64,000 nucleotides of DNA from Vibrio algicola. Its GTDB lineage: Bacteria; Pseudomonadota; Gammaproteobacteria; Enterobacterales; Vibrionaceae. The stretch lies in assembly GCF_009601765.2 (NCBI RefSeq), contig NZ_CP045699.1, positions 1,612,001 through 1,676,000 on the forward strand, given 5' to 3'. Below the pieces are notes generated by a model. It was not told where the DNA came from. It saw only the letters and a list, made by a program, of their open reading frames with translations, and ran no database searches. The translations under genes and the position numbers were made by a program. Of this stretch, positions 55,691 to 64,000 are shown piece by piece. Each line of letters opens with the position of its first letter. Within the stretch, counting starts at the first letter, position 1.

Positions 55691-58501
55691 TTAAAAACTC
55701 AAGTTCAATGAATCTTCCACTAACGATTTTTGTTGCTTCAAGTGAACCGACATATAACCGACCGCCGGTGACGCAGAAGCTGGACGACCTGCATATTTCA
55801 AGACCGCACCATCTGGCAATGCAAAGCGCATATTATGTTGACTGCTATACCATGCACCTTGGTTTTGCGGCTCTTCTTGACACCAAACAAAGTCTTCTAC
55901 ATTGGTATATTGTGCGATAGCTTGGCTGACATCCTCATACGGGAATGGGTAAAGCTGCTCGACACGGACAATCGCCACATCATGCTGTTCGTTTTTACGG
56001 CGCTGCTCAAGTAAATCAAAATAGACTTTCCCCGAACATAAAACCACTCGCTTGACTTGGCTTGCATCAAGTTCATCCACCTCAGGAATCGCCGGTTGGA
56101 ACGTCCCTTGTGACAGCTCTTCGAGGGTTGAAGTACACAATGGATGACGCAGTAGCGATTTCGGTGACATCACGATCAACGGGCGACGCATTGGGCGCAC
56201 CACTTGACGACGGATCATGTGATACACCTGAGCCGGTGTTGATGGCACCACCACTTGCATATTTTGCTCAGCGCACAGTTGTAAATAACGCTCTAAACGT
56301 GCCGATGAGTGCTCAGGACCTTGACCTTCATAACCATGAGGAAGCAAAAGTGTTAAGCCGCATAAACGCCCCCATTTTTGCTCACCAGAAGAAATAAACT
56401 GATCGACCACCACTTGCGCGCCATTGGCAAAATCACCAAACTGAGCTTCCCAAATGGTTAAGCCACCTGGTTCTGCCGTGGCATAGCCATATTCAAACGC
56501 CAATACCGCTTCTTCTGATAACACTGAGTCATACACTTGGAATGGCCCTTGTTTATCATGAATATTCGATAATGGAACATAAGTGCTTGCGTCATCTTGG
56601 TTATGTAGCACCGCATGACGATGGAAGAAAGTACCACGGCCAGAATCTTGACCCGAAATACGAATACGCTTGCCATCATCAACAATCGTGGCATAAGCCA
56701 AGGTTTCAGCCATGCCCCAATCAATCGCTTTTTCACCATTGGTCATTAATTGGCGATCGTTGTAGAGCTTAGACACTCGACTTTGCAATTGATGACTATC
56801 AGGGAACTGGCACACTTTATTAGCCAATTCAATTAAGCGGTCATGGTCAACCTTATTGGCCCACTCTTCATTCCACTCATGGTTGATATAAGGTGCCCAA
56901 TCAACCGAATGCAATGCCATTGGGCGGAATTCTTTCACCACCACTTCACCGCGATCTAAAGCATCACGATACTCGTTCACCATTTGCGTCGCCGTTTCAA
57001 GTTTAATCTCTTTTCGATCGACTAAAACATCAGCATAAAGCTTACGTGGCGTTGGGTGTTTTTTGATTTTTTGATACATCAAAGGCTGAGTCGCGTTTGG
57101 CTCATCCGCTTCGTTATGACCATGACGGCGATAACAAACCAGATCAATCACAACATCTCGCTTAAAGGTATTACGGTAATCCAGCGCCACGCGAGTGACA
57201 AAGGCTACTGCTTCAGGATCATCGGAATTGACGTGGAAAATCGGTGCCTGCACCATCTTGGCGATATCGGTACAATACATGGTTGAACGCATATCACGCG
57301 GATTTGAAGTGGTAAATCCAATTTGGTTATTGACCACGATACGAACCGTACCGCCGACTTGATAACCACGCGCTTGAGACATGTTAAACGTCTCTGCGAC
57401 CACACCTTGTCCGGCAATAGCCGAATCGCCATGAATGGTGATCGGCAGAACTTTACCGCCATCTTTATCGTTTAAACGATCTTGACGGGCACGGACCGAA
57501 CCAATGACTACTGGGTTAACAATTTCAAGATGTGATGGATTAAAGGCTAACGCCAAATGCACATCCCCACCAGGGGTGGCAAAATCAGCTGAGAAACCTT
57601 GATGATATTTCACATCACCGGTGCCCCATGATTCGCCGTGTTTACCGGCAAACTCATCGAATAAGTCTTGTGGCTTTTTACCTAACACGTTAATCAACAT
57701 GTTCAAGCGGCCACGGTGCGCCATACCAATAACCACTTCGCGCATGCCTTGTGTTCCGGCTTGGCGAACCAATTCTTTGATCATTGGAATAAGAGCATCA
57801 CCACCTTCTAATGAGAAACGCTTCGCACCTGGGAATTTTGCGCCTAAATAACGCTCAAGCCCTTCTGCGGCGGTTAACTCATCAAGGAACGTGGTTTTCT
57901 CTTCTAGCGTAAAGCTACCTTCACCAATCACAGATTCCAAACGGTCTTGGATCCAGCGTTTTTCTTCTGTGTTGGTGATGTGCATATACTCAGCACCGAT
58001 TGAACCACAGTAGATTTTATTGAGAGCTTGGAAAATATCTTTAAGTGCCATGGTGTCTTGCCCGACGGCAAAAGACCCCACGTTAAATGACTCATCAAAG
58101 TCATCTTGGGAGAGGTTATGGAAAGCAGGATCCAGTTCAGCAACCGATTCACGCTTCCAAATATTGAGAGGATCAAGGTTCGCAGCTTGGTGCCCACGGA
58201 AACGGTAAGCATTGATTAACTGGAGAACTTTTACTTGTTTTGCATCGACATCAGGATCACTAACTTGGACATTGTAATGCTTTGTTTCTTTCGCGAGTCG
58301 TCTGAAGTAATCACGAACACGTGAGTGAGGTTGTTCCTCTTGTGAAGCTTGCGTTGGCAAAGCTTCAAACACACGTTTCCATTCATCACTGACCAGATCC
58401 GGATCACTAAGATACAATTCGTAGAGATCTTCTACGTAAGTTGCATTGGCGCCAGCCAAGTGTGAAGACTCGAGCCATGCCTTCATCACGCCGTTGTGCA
58501 T
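55691..58501 (-). CDS. sucA: 2-oxoglutarate dehydrogenase E1 component
   Basis: The 936-residue thiamine-diphosphate enzyme has the N-terminal SucB-binding segment (SHLAGANATYVEDLYELYLS), HRGRLNMLINVLGKKP, the ThDP motif region IHGDSAIAGQGVVAET, and the C-terminal pyrimidine-binding SEEAVLAFEYGYATAEPGGL. It decarboxylates 2-oxoglutarate and passes the succinyl group to SucB. AAGGGA precedes ATG 58501. The first suc gene, about 150 bp after sdhB. Confidence 0.97.
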   Translation of the reverse strand: MHNGVMKAWLESSHLAGANATYVEDLYELYLSDPDLVSDEWKRVFEALPTQASQEEQPHSRVRDYFRRLAKETKHYNVQVSDPDVDAKQVKVLQLINAYRFRGHQAANLDPLNIWKRESVAELDPAFHNLSQDDFDESFNVGSFAVGQDTMALKDIFQALNKIYCGSIGAEYMHITNTEEKRWIQDRLESVIGEGSFTLEEKTTFLDELTAAEGLERYLGAKFPGAKRFSLEGGDALIPMIKELVRQAGTQGMREVVIGMAHRGRLNMLINVLGKKPQDLFDEFAGKHGESWGTGDVKYHQGFSADFATPGGDVHLALAFNPSHLEIVNPVVIGSVRARQDRLNDKDGGKVLPITIHGDSAIAGQGVVAETFNMSQARGYQVGGTVRIVVNNQIGFTTSNPRDMRSTMYCTDIAKMVQAPIFHVNSDDPEAVAFVTRVALDYRNTFKRDVVIDLVCYRRHGHNEADEPNATQPLMYQKIKKHPTPRKLYADVLVDRKEIKLETATQMVNEYRDALDRGEVVVKEFRPMALHSVDWAPYINHEWNEEWANKVDHDRLIELANKVCQFPDSHQLQSRVSKLYNDRQLMTNGEKAIDWGMAETLAYATIVDDGKRIRISGQDSGRGTFFHRHAVLHNQDDASTYVPLSNIHDKQGPFQVYDSVLSEEAVLAFEYGYATAEPGGLTIWEAQFGDFANGAQVVVDQFISSGEQKWGRLCGLTLLLPHGYEGQGPEHSSARLERYLQLCAEQNMQVVVPSTPAQVYHMIRRQVVRPMRRPLIVMSPKSLLRHPLCTSTLEELSQGTFQPAIPEVDELDASQVKRVVLCSGKVYFDLLEQRRKNEQHDVAIVRVEQLYPFPYEDVSQAIAQYTNVEDFVWCQEEPQNQGAWYSSQHNMRFALPDGAVLKYAGRPASASPAVGYMSVHLKQQKSLVEDSLNLSF

Positions 58502-58649
58502 ATTTTCCCTTAACCGTTATGGTTTTTCTATGCTTTGGCCATTCCTAATATTGTGCATTTACTGTAGCCAGTATTTGCCTAATACCAGTGTTGACCTTTG
58601 AAATAGTCGGCCCGAAGACCGACAGCAAACTCAATTTTTCAAATAAGTG

Positions 58650-59363
58650 TTAGACTGAACGATTAATCAGCATCGACTTGATATGACCAATCGCTTTAGT
58701 CGGATTTAATCCTTTAGGACAAACGTTAACGCAGTTCATGATCTCATGGCAACGGAAAACGCTAAATGCATCGTCAAGATCTGACAAGCGTTCATCTGTT
58801 GCGGTATCACGACTGTCAACCAACCAACGATACGCCGCCAATAGACCAGCAGGACCGATAAACTTATCCGGATTCCACCAGAATGATGGGCATGAAGTGG
58901 TACAACACGCACACATAATGCAGTCATATAATCCATCAAGATGCGCACGATCTTCTGGTGATTGTAAATGTTCACGCGATGGTGGTAATTCACCATCATT
59001 AATCAAAAATGGTTTCACTTTGGCGTAGTTGTCGTAGAACTGCGTCATATCGACAATCAAATCGCGCACCACTGGCAAACCAGGCAATGGGCGAATCACC
59101 ACTTTACCTTTACCAAGCAGCGCTGACAATGGGGTAATGCAAGCTAAGCCATTCTTACCATTCATATTTAGGCCATCTGAACCACATACACCTTCACGAC
59201 ATGAGCGGCGGAATGATATGCTGGCATCTTGCTCTTTTAACAAAATAAGTGCATCGAGCACCATCATGTCGGAACCTTCTTCCACGTCCAACGTGTAGTC
59301 TTTCATGTAAGGTTTATTATCGACATCTGGGTTATAGCGATACAGAGAGAAAATTACGTTCAT
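58650..59363 (-). CDS. sdhB: Succinate dehydrogenase iron-sulphur subunit
   Basis: The 237-residue subunit carries all three Fe-S centres: [2Fe-2S] cysteines in CREGVCGSDGLNMNGKNGLAC-type spacing (about 55-75), [4Fe-4S] in CIMCACCTTSCP, and [3Fe-4S] in CHEIMNCVNVCPKGLNP. It carries electrons from SdhA flavin to ubiquinone at SdhCD. Starts 14 bp after sdhA. Confidence 0.97.
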   Translation of the reverse strand: MNVIFSLYRYNPDVDNKPYMKDYTLDVEEGSDMMVLDALILLKEQDASISFRRSCREGVCGSDGLNMNGKNGLACITPLSALLGKGKVVIRPLPGLPVVRDLIVDMTQFYDNYAKVKPFLINDGELPPSREHLQSPEDRAHLDGLYDCIMCACCTTSCPSFWWNPDKFIGPAGLLAAYRWLVDSRDTATDERLSDLDDAFSVFRCHEIMNCVNVCPKGLNPTKAIGHIKSMLINRSV

Positions 59364-59377
59364 TGTTCTTTACTCCC

Positions 59378-61144
59378 TTAGTAAACACGAGCTTTAGGTG
59401 GAAAGGCTTCACGCAACACGGGTTGCATGTTGACATCACGTTTGGACATGGCTTCAGTCACCGGATTGTAGATAGAATGGCATAACCAATTGGCATCATC
59501 ACGATCTGGGAAGTCAAAGCGAGCATGAGCGCCACGACTTTCGGTACGATAGTTCGCTGCCACTGCGGTCGCAAATGCTGTTTCCATCAAATTATCCAAC
59601 TCTAAACATTCAATACGTTGGGTATTAAACTCGGTTGATTTATCTGACAGGTAAGCATTTTTTAAACGCTCACGGATAAGTTTTAGTTCTTCTAAACCTT
59701 TTGCCATTGCATCGCCTTCACGGAATACCGAGAAGTTATTTTGCATACAGCTTTGTAAATCTTTGCGAATTTGGAATGGGTCCTCGCCGCCGGTACTGCT
59801 TTCCCAACGATTGTAACGAGCAAGTGAGGCTTGAATATCTTCATCAGTTGCTGGTTTTGCTTCCGCTTGTGCCGCCAATGTTTCGCCCAGATGCAAACCG
59901 GTTGCACGGCCAAATACCACTAAATCAAGCAGTGAGTTTCCGCCTAAACGGTTGGCGCCATGCACCGAAACTGAAGCTATTTCACCACAAGCAAATAAGC
60001 CTTGAACTTCGCTATCGCTGCCATCAGCATTTTGCTTAATAGCTTGACCCGATACCTGAGTTGGAACGCCACCCATCATATAATGACAAGTTGGAATAAC
60101 AGGGATAGGCTCTTTCACTGGATCAACGTGAGCAAAAGTACGAGAAAGCTCTAAAATACCCGGCAGGCGAGCATCCAAAACCTCTTTACCTAAGTGATCA
60201 AGTTTCAATTTAATATGAGGCCCCCAAGGACCTTCACAGCCACGGCCTTCACGAATTTCAATCATCATGGAACGCGCGACCACATCACGGCCGGCTAAAT
60301 CTTTGGCATTAGGTGCATAACGCTCCATAAAGCGTTCGCCATCTTTATTAAGCAGATAACCCCCTTCACCACGACACCCTTCAGTCACTAGCACGCCAGC
60401 GCCAGCAATACCGGTTGGGTGGAATTGCCACATTTCGATATCTTGCATCGGAACGCCCGCGCGCAGCGCCATACCCACACCATCTCCGGTATTGATATGC
60501 GCATTGGTGGTCGATTGATAAATACGGCCGGCACCGCCAGTGGCTAAAATAGTCGCCTTAGCTTTAAAATAGCAAATCTCGCCAGTTTCCATGCAAAGCG
60601 CGGTGGTCCCTAAAACGGCACCATCTTCATTTTTGACTAAATCCAGCGCATACCACTCAGAAAAGATAGTGGTCTTGTGTTTAATATTTTGCTGATAAAG
60701 GGTGTGCAATAAAGCGTGACCAGTACGGTCAGCGGCAGCGGCAGTACGAGCCGCTTGCTCACCACCAAAATCTTTTGATTGACCACCAAATGGGCGTTGA
60801 TAAATCGAACCATCTTCAAAACGAGAGAAAGGCAAGCCCATTTTCTCTAATTCGATAACCGACTCAGGACCATTTTTACACATGTACTCAATCGCATTTT
60901 GATCACCAATGTAATCCGACCCTTTAACGGTATCGTACATGTGCCATTGCCAATCATCTTGATGCGAGTTACCCAATGCAACGGTAATGCCGCCTTGAGC
61001 AGAGACCGTATGAGAACGAGTTGGGAATACTTTTGATAGCAAGGCACATGATAGGCCTTGCTCTGAAATTTGTAAGGCAGCGCGCATACCCGCACCACCT
61101 GCGCCAATGACAACGGCATCGAATTCACGAACAGGAATAGACAC
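59378..61144 (-). CDS. sdhA: Succinate dehydrogenase flavoprotein subunit
   Basis: The 588-residue flavoprotein has the FAD-binding [14 protein letters not shown], the histidine for covalent FAD in [17 protein letters not shown], substrate-site residues in [20 protein letters not shown], and the C-terminal [14 protein letters not shown]. It oxidises succinate to fumarate on the cytoplasmic face. Its ATG begins directly after the sdhD stop. Confidence 0.97.
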   Translation of the reverse strand: MSIPVREFDAVVIGAGGAGMRAALQISEQGLSCALLSKVFPTRSHTVSAQGGITVALGNSHQDDWQWHMYDTVKGSDYIGDQNAIEYMCKNGPESVIELEKMGLPFSRFEDGSIYQRPFGGQSKDFGGEQAARTAAAADRTGHALLHTLYQQNIKHKTTIFSEWYALDLVKNEDGAVLGTTALCMETGEICYFKAKATILATGGAGRIYQSTTNAHINTGDGVGMALRAGVPMQDIEMWQFHPTGIAGAGVLVTEGCRGEGGYLLNKDGERFMERYAPNAKDLAGRDVVARSMMIEIREGRGCEGPWGPHIKLKLDHLGKEVLDARLPGILELSRTFAHVDPVKEPIPVIPTCHYMMGGVPTQVSGQAIKQNADGSDSEVQGLFACGEIASVSVHGANRLGGNSLLDLVVFGRATGLHLGETLAAQAEAKPATDEDIQASLARYNRWESSTGGEDPFQIRKDLQSCMQNNFSVFREGDAMAKGLEELKLIRERLKNAYLSDKSTEFNTQRIECLELDNLMETAFATAVAANYRTESRGAHARFDFPDRDDANWLCHSIYNPVTEAMSKRDVNMQPVLREAFPPKARVY

Positions 61145-61492
61145 TTAGACACCCCACAAAATAAATAGGCCAGAGAAGAAATACGCTGATAATGCAACAA
61201 TCACTGCAAATTGAACCAGTGCGCGCAGTTTAGCGGGTTTAATATAATCGGTGATCACTTGCCATAAACCAATCCAAGCGTGAACCAGGATGGCCACCAA
61301 GGCGATCATGGTAAAAACTTTGGTAAAGGTTCCGCTAAAAAATGCAGTCCAGCTGAGGTAATTAATGTCGCCGCCAAAGGCAATAGAGCACACCATATAC
61401 AAGGTATACAGTGTCAGTAGGATGCCGGAAGCGCGAATTAATAAATAATCGTGAACGCCATTGCGCCCAACAGAAGAAATCGATTTTACCAT
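61145..61492 (-). CDS. sdhD: Succinate dehydrogenase membrane anchor SdhD
   Basis: The 115-residue protein has three membrane helices; the haem-ligand histidine lies in ILVHAWIGLWQVITDYI. With SdhC it holds haem b and the quinone site. Its start overlaps the sdhC stop by 7 bp. Confidence 0.94.
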   Translation of the reverse strand: MVKSISSVGRNGVHDYLLIRASGILLTLYTLYMVCSIAFGGDINYLSWTAFFSGTFTKVFTMIALVAILVHAWIGLWQVITDYIKPAKLRALVQFAVIVALSAYFFSGLFILWGV

Positions 61493-61878
61493 ACTAAGAT
61501 CCCCGCCAGAATTGATAACACAGCGGCAACCGCCATCACAGCTTTGGCACTTAATGCACCACTTTCAAGTTCTTCAAAATATTTCATATCCATAAGCAAG
61601 TGACGAATACCACCCGCGATATGATACCCCAAGGCGGTTAAAATGCCCCAGAGAATGAATTTGACGAAAAAACCGTCGACTAAATTTGCCGCTTGGTTAA
61701 AACCTGCGGGAGAGGATAGGGAAATAGCAAGTAGCCACAATAAAATGCCCACCGCAACAAACATAATCACACCAGATACACGGTGTAAAATAGACGCTAT
61801 CGCAGTTATCGGGAAGTGTATGGTTTGTAAATCAAGGTTTACTGGTCTGGATTTTTTTTCTTTCACGGTTTTGCTCAC
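61486..61878 (-). CDS. sdhC: Succinate dehydrogenase cytochrome b556 subunit SdhC
   Basis: The 130-residue protein has the conserved RPVNLDLQTIHFPITAIASI start, HRVSGVIMFV (quinone-site serine and arginine) and the haem-ligand histidine in LGYHIAGGIRHLLMD, with three membrane helices. First gene of sdhCDAB-sucABCD. GGAG lies upstream of the ATG. Confidence 0.95.
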   Translation of the reverse strand: MSKTVKEKKSRPVNLDLQTIHFPITAIASILHRVSGVIMFVAVGILLWLLAISLSSPAGFNQAANLVDGFFVKFILWGILTALGYHIAGGIRHLLMDMKYFEELESGALSAKAVMAVAAVLSILAGILVW

Positions 61879-62266
61879 TCAGCTCCATCTAGAGCATTTA
61901 TAGTTATCGACATAGATCAATTAATTGCCTTTTGCCGCATTTTATTAACAATTAATTCGGATGGGCACCCAAAACTCCCATCAAATTCTCGTTAACATCT
62001 GTTATCACTTATCAAGAAATAGCCTCTAACCCCTGATAATATAAGGCACTAACTAAAATTTTCAATTGCACTATACGACTGGTAACACATAATTTCAATT
62101 CTTGTAACAAAATATGCTACGTAGAACATATTTTTAACTTTTTCCATGTTAAAAATGAACACTAACACACAGATTCGAGCAGAAAAATTGACTTTAACCG
62201 CGAATCTAAGTACAAAAACCACACACAAAAAATCCCGGATGGATAATAATAAACAAGGAGAATGTC
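61879..62266. promoter_or_regulatory. Divergent promoter region between sdhC and gltA
   Basis: This 388-bp gene-free, A/T-rich region must hold promoters of both the sdh-suc operon and gltA. GTTAACA-like words (near 61992 and 62148-62156) resemble ArcA-type half sites, which would fit aerobic regulation of both units, but I cannot define boxes confidently. No RNA gene or repeat is evident. Confidence 0.5.
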
Positions 62267-63556
62267 ATGGCGGATAAGAAAGCTACCCTTCATATTGAAG
62301 GTCAAGCACCTATTGAACTCCCAATATTAACTGGAACAGAAGGTCCAGATGTTATTGATGTACGAAAATTAGGTGCCAGTGGTTATTTCACTTTCGACCC
62401 AGGTTTTCTTGCTACAGCATCGTGTGAATCTCAAATCACGTATATTGATGGTGGCAAAGGGATCCTTTTGCATCGCGGTTACCCTATTGATCAGTTGGCT
62501 AATAATGCTGATTATTTAGAAGTTTGTTATATTCTAATTTATGGCGAAGCACCTACTCGCACAGAGTACGAAAAATTCAAAAAAATCGTATCGAATCACA
62601 CTATGGTGCATGAGCAAATTTCCAGCTTCTTCCACGGCTTCCGTCGTGATGCGCATCCAATGGCAGTGATGTGTGGTGTCGTTGGCGCTTTAGCTGCTTT
62701 CTACCATGATGCGTTAGATATCAACAATGAAAAACATCGTGAAATCACCGCATTCCGTTTACTGTCTAAAATGCCAACCCTTGCATCGATGTGTTACAAA
62801 TATTCGATGGGTCAACCATTCATTTATCCACGTAACGATTTAGATTATGCGGGTAATTTCTTACACATGATGTTTGCTAATCCTTGTGAAGAATATGTGG
62901 TTAATCCTGTGGTTTCACGTGCTATGGATAAAATATTCACTTTGCATGCCGATCACGAACAAAATGCTTCTACCTCAACGGTTCGTCTGGCCGGTTCTTC
63001 TGGTGCGAATCCATTTGCTTGTATTGCAGCGGGTATTGCATCACTTTGGGGACCCGCTCACGGAGGTGCTAACGAAGCCTGTTTGAAGATGCTAGAAGAG
63101 ATTGGTAGTGTCGATAAAATTGAAGAGTATGTCGCAAAAGCGAAAGATAAAGATGACCCGTTCCGTTTAATGGGCTTTGGTCACCGTGTTTACAAAAACC
63201 ACGATCCTCGCGCCACGGTTATGCGTCAAGCGTGTCATGATGTATTGCAAGAACTCAACATTGAAGATCCACTGCTTGATGTCGCGATGGAATTAGAACG
63301 CATTGCGCTTTCAGACCCATATTTCATTGAGAAAAAACTGTACCCTAATGTCGATTTCTATTCAGGTATCATCTTGAAAGCGATCGGAATTCCGGTCTCA
63401 ATGTTCACCGTTATCTTTGCAATTTCTCGTACTATTGGTTGGATTGCTCACTGGAATGAAATGCACGATGACCCAAGCAATCGTATTGGTCGCCCTCGTC
63501 AGCTTTATACTGGCCAGCACCAACGTGATTTTAAACCTCTGCATGAAAGAGAGTAA
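62267..63556 (+). CDS. gltA: Citrate synthase (type II, hexameric form)
   Basis: The 429-residue enzyme condenses acetyl-CoA and oxaloacetate. Catalytic histidines lie in [16 protein letters not shown] and [17 protein letters not shown], and the catalytic aspartate in [12 protein letters not shown]. The N-terminal domain ([20 protein letters not shown]) is that of the NADH-regulated type II enzymes of Gram-negative bacteria. AAGGAGAATGTC precedes the ATG, an excellent site. Divergent from sdhC. Confidence 0.97.
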   Translation: MADKKATLHIEGQAPIELPILTGTEGPDVIDVRKLGASGYFTFDPGFLATASCESQITYIDGGKGILLHRGYPIDQLANNADYLEVCYILIYGEAPTRTEYEKFKKIVSNHTMVHEQISSFFHGFRRDAHPMAVMCGVVGALAAFYHDALDINNEKHREITAFRLLSKMPTLASMCYKYSMGQPFIYPRNDLDYAGNFLHMMFANPCEEYVVNPVVSRAMDKIFTLHADHEQNASTSTVRLAGSSGANPFACIAAGIASLWGPAHGGANEACLKMLEEIGSVDKIEEYVAKAKDKDDPFRLMGFGHRVYKNHDPRATVMRQACHDVLQELNIEDPLLDVAMELERIALSDPYFIEKKLYPNVDFYSGIILKAIGIPVSMFTVIFAISRTIGWIAHWNEMHDDPSNRIGRPRQLYTGQHQRDFKPLHERE

Positions 63557-63562
63557 TACCGA

Positions 63563-63583
63563 TTGCTAGTTGCTAGTTGCTAG
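63563..63583 (+). repeat. Tandem repeat TTGCTAG x3 after gltA
   Basis: The heptamer TTGCTAG is repeated three times without gaps, 7 nt after the gltA stop and before its terminator. Confidence 0.85.
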
Positions 63584-63596
63584 AAAATATAAACCT

Positions 63597-63645
63597 AAAA
63601 AAAGCGAACCACTTGATAATGTCGAAGTGATTCGCTTTTTTGTTT
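63597..63645. terminator. Terminator after gltA
   Basis: AAAAAAGCGAA..CACTT and AAGTGATTCGCTTTTTT pair with a small bulge around GATAATGTCG, followed by TGTTTT. The complementary A-rich left side may also serve the convergent gene. Confidence 0.85.
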
Positions 63646-63675
63646 TATGGTTTTATGGTGAATTACCCCTCAACC

Positions 63676-63710
63676 CAATCCCACTTAACATTTGATCAAT
63701 GTTGATCGAT
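63676..63710 (+). repeat. Fragment of the dispersed repeat, left end only
   Basis: CCAATCCCACTTAACATTTG followed by ATCAAT matches the left end of the repeats at 16311 and 40954, after which similarity ends. It sits in the convergent gap after the gltA terminator. Confidence 0.45.
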
Positions 63711-63726
63711 TATAAAACTATTAGGA

Positions 63727-64000
63727 TTAAACCGGATTATCGATATCAATAAACTCGACATTTAAGCCATGATTTTCAGCTAACCACTCCCCTAGCGCCT
63801 TTACGCCGTATCGTTCGGTGGCATGGTGTCCGGCTGCAAAATAATCAATACCTAATTCGCGCGCAATATAAGTGGTTCGCTCTGAGATCTCGCCCGAAAT
63901 AAACGCATCTAACCCCTGCTGCGCGGCTAACTCTAAGTAATCTTGCCCGCCACCAGTACACCAACCAATGGTTTTAATTTTTTTGTTGGCCGGCCCCTGC
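63727..64000 (-). CDS. Nif3-like dinuclear metal centre protein YbgI, C-terminal part
   Basis: The last 90 or so codons of a minus-strand gene enter the window. The visible part has IGWCTGGGQDYLELAAQQGL, DAFISGEISERTTYIARELG and FAAGHHATERYGVKALGEWL, the metal-site residues (Glu, His-His, Glu) of the Nif3/YbgI family. The family binds two metal ions; it is often named GTP cyclohydrolase I type 2, but the cellular role is not settled. The start is beyond the window. Convergent with gltA. Confidence 0.88.
   Translation of the reverse strand, partial: QGPANKKIKTIGWCTGGGQDYLELAAQQGLDAFISGEISERTTYIARELGIDYFAAGHHATERYGVKALGEWLAENHGLNVEFIDIDNPV

Noticed and set aside
1..64000. Prophage, insertion sequence, integron, CRISPR or anti-phage system
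   Set aside because: No transposase, integrase, cas, restriction or toxin-antitoxin gene, and no regular repeat-spacer array seen on either strand. The window is mostly core chromosome.

Overview
This 64 kb window looks like part of the main chromosome of a Vibrionaceae member, most likely a Vibrio. Three things point there: the gene content (ComEA, rhombosortase, type IV minor pilins, AcrAB-type efflux pump, FeoAB, ZnuABC), the gene order, and an estimated GC content in the low 40s. The order tig-clpP-clpX-lon-hupB-ppiD, the divergent minCDE / rnd-fadD-tsaB side, and gltA facing sdhCDAB-sucABCD are classic gammaproteobacterial arrangements. I see no prophage, insertion sequence, CRISPR array or rRNA.

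Layout. 0-4 kb: a partial outer-membrane protein, tapT (tRNA acp3U modification), rhombosortase rrtA, comEA, and a FadL-type porin gene broken by two frameshifts. 4-13 kb: the protein quality-control block ppiD, hupB, lon, clpX, clpP, tig, all on the minus strand, with a heat-shock-like promoter before lon. 13-16.5 kb: two unrecognised envelope genes, tRNA-Arg(UCU), folD and a small dispersed repeat. 16.5-24.4 kb: an RND efflux pump, a lytic transglycosylase, ycgL and minCDE. 24.4-32.3 kb: rnd, fadD, an alpha/beta hydrolase, tsaB, yoaA and purU. 32.4-36.6 kb: a minor-pilin locus of four overlapping minus-strand genes, a divergent PilE-like pilin and a second FimT-like gene. 36.7-43.7 kb: yecM, argS, an LpxM-type acyltransferase, a HIT protein, a second copy of the dispersed repeat, and feoB-feoA behind a perfect FNR-type site. 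43.7-44.4 kb: a gene-free stretch that appears to encode a structured small RNA. 44.4-47.9 kb: a very large membrane-bound sensor/AraC regulator whose kinase module looks inactive. 48-52 kb: the zinc-uptake locus (mepM-like endopeptidase, znuA, Zur-like operator, znuC, znuB), in which mepM and znuA are both frameshifted. 52-64 kb: the TCA block sucDCBA-sdhBADC with divergent gltA, then the start of a Nif3/YbgI gene.

Functional links. ComEA and the minor pilins fit a DNA-uptake pilus and natural competence. FeoAB (ferrous iron, FNR-type site) and ZnuABC (zinc, Zur-type site) form a metal-homeostasis zone. The sdh/suc/gltA genes give most of the oxidative TCA cycle in one place.

The least explained signals are the candidate sRNA with its promoter region and paired 13-bp repeats upstream of feoAB, the propeller/pseudo-kinase/AraC regulator beside it, the minor-pilin locus with its long AT-rich PilX-position protein, and the cluster of frameshifts in znuA-mepM and fadL. 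The frameshifts could be real gene decay or indel errors in the assembly; the sequence alone cannot decide.
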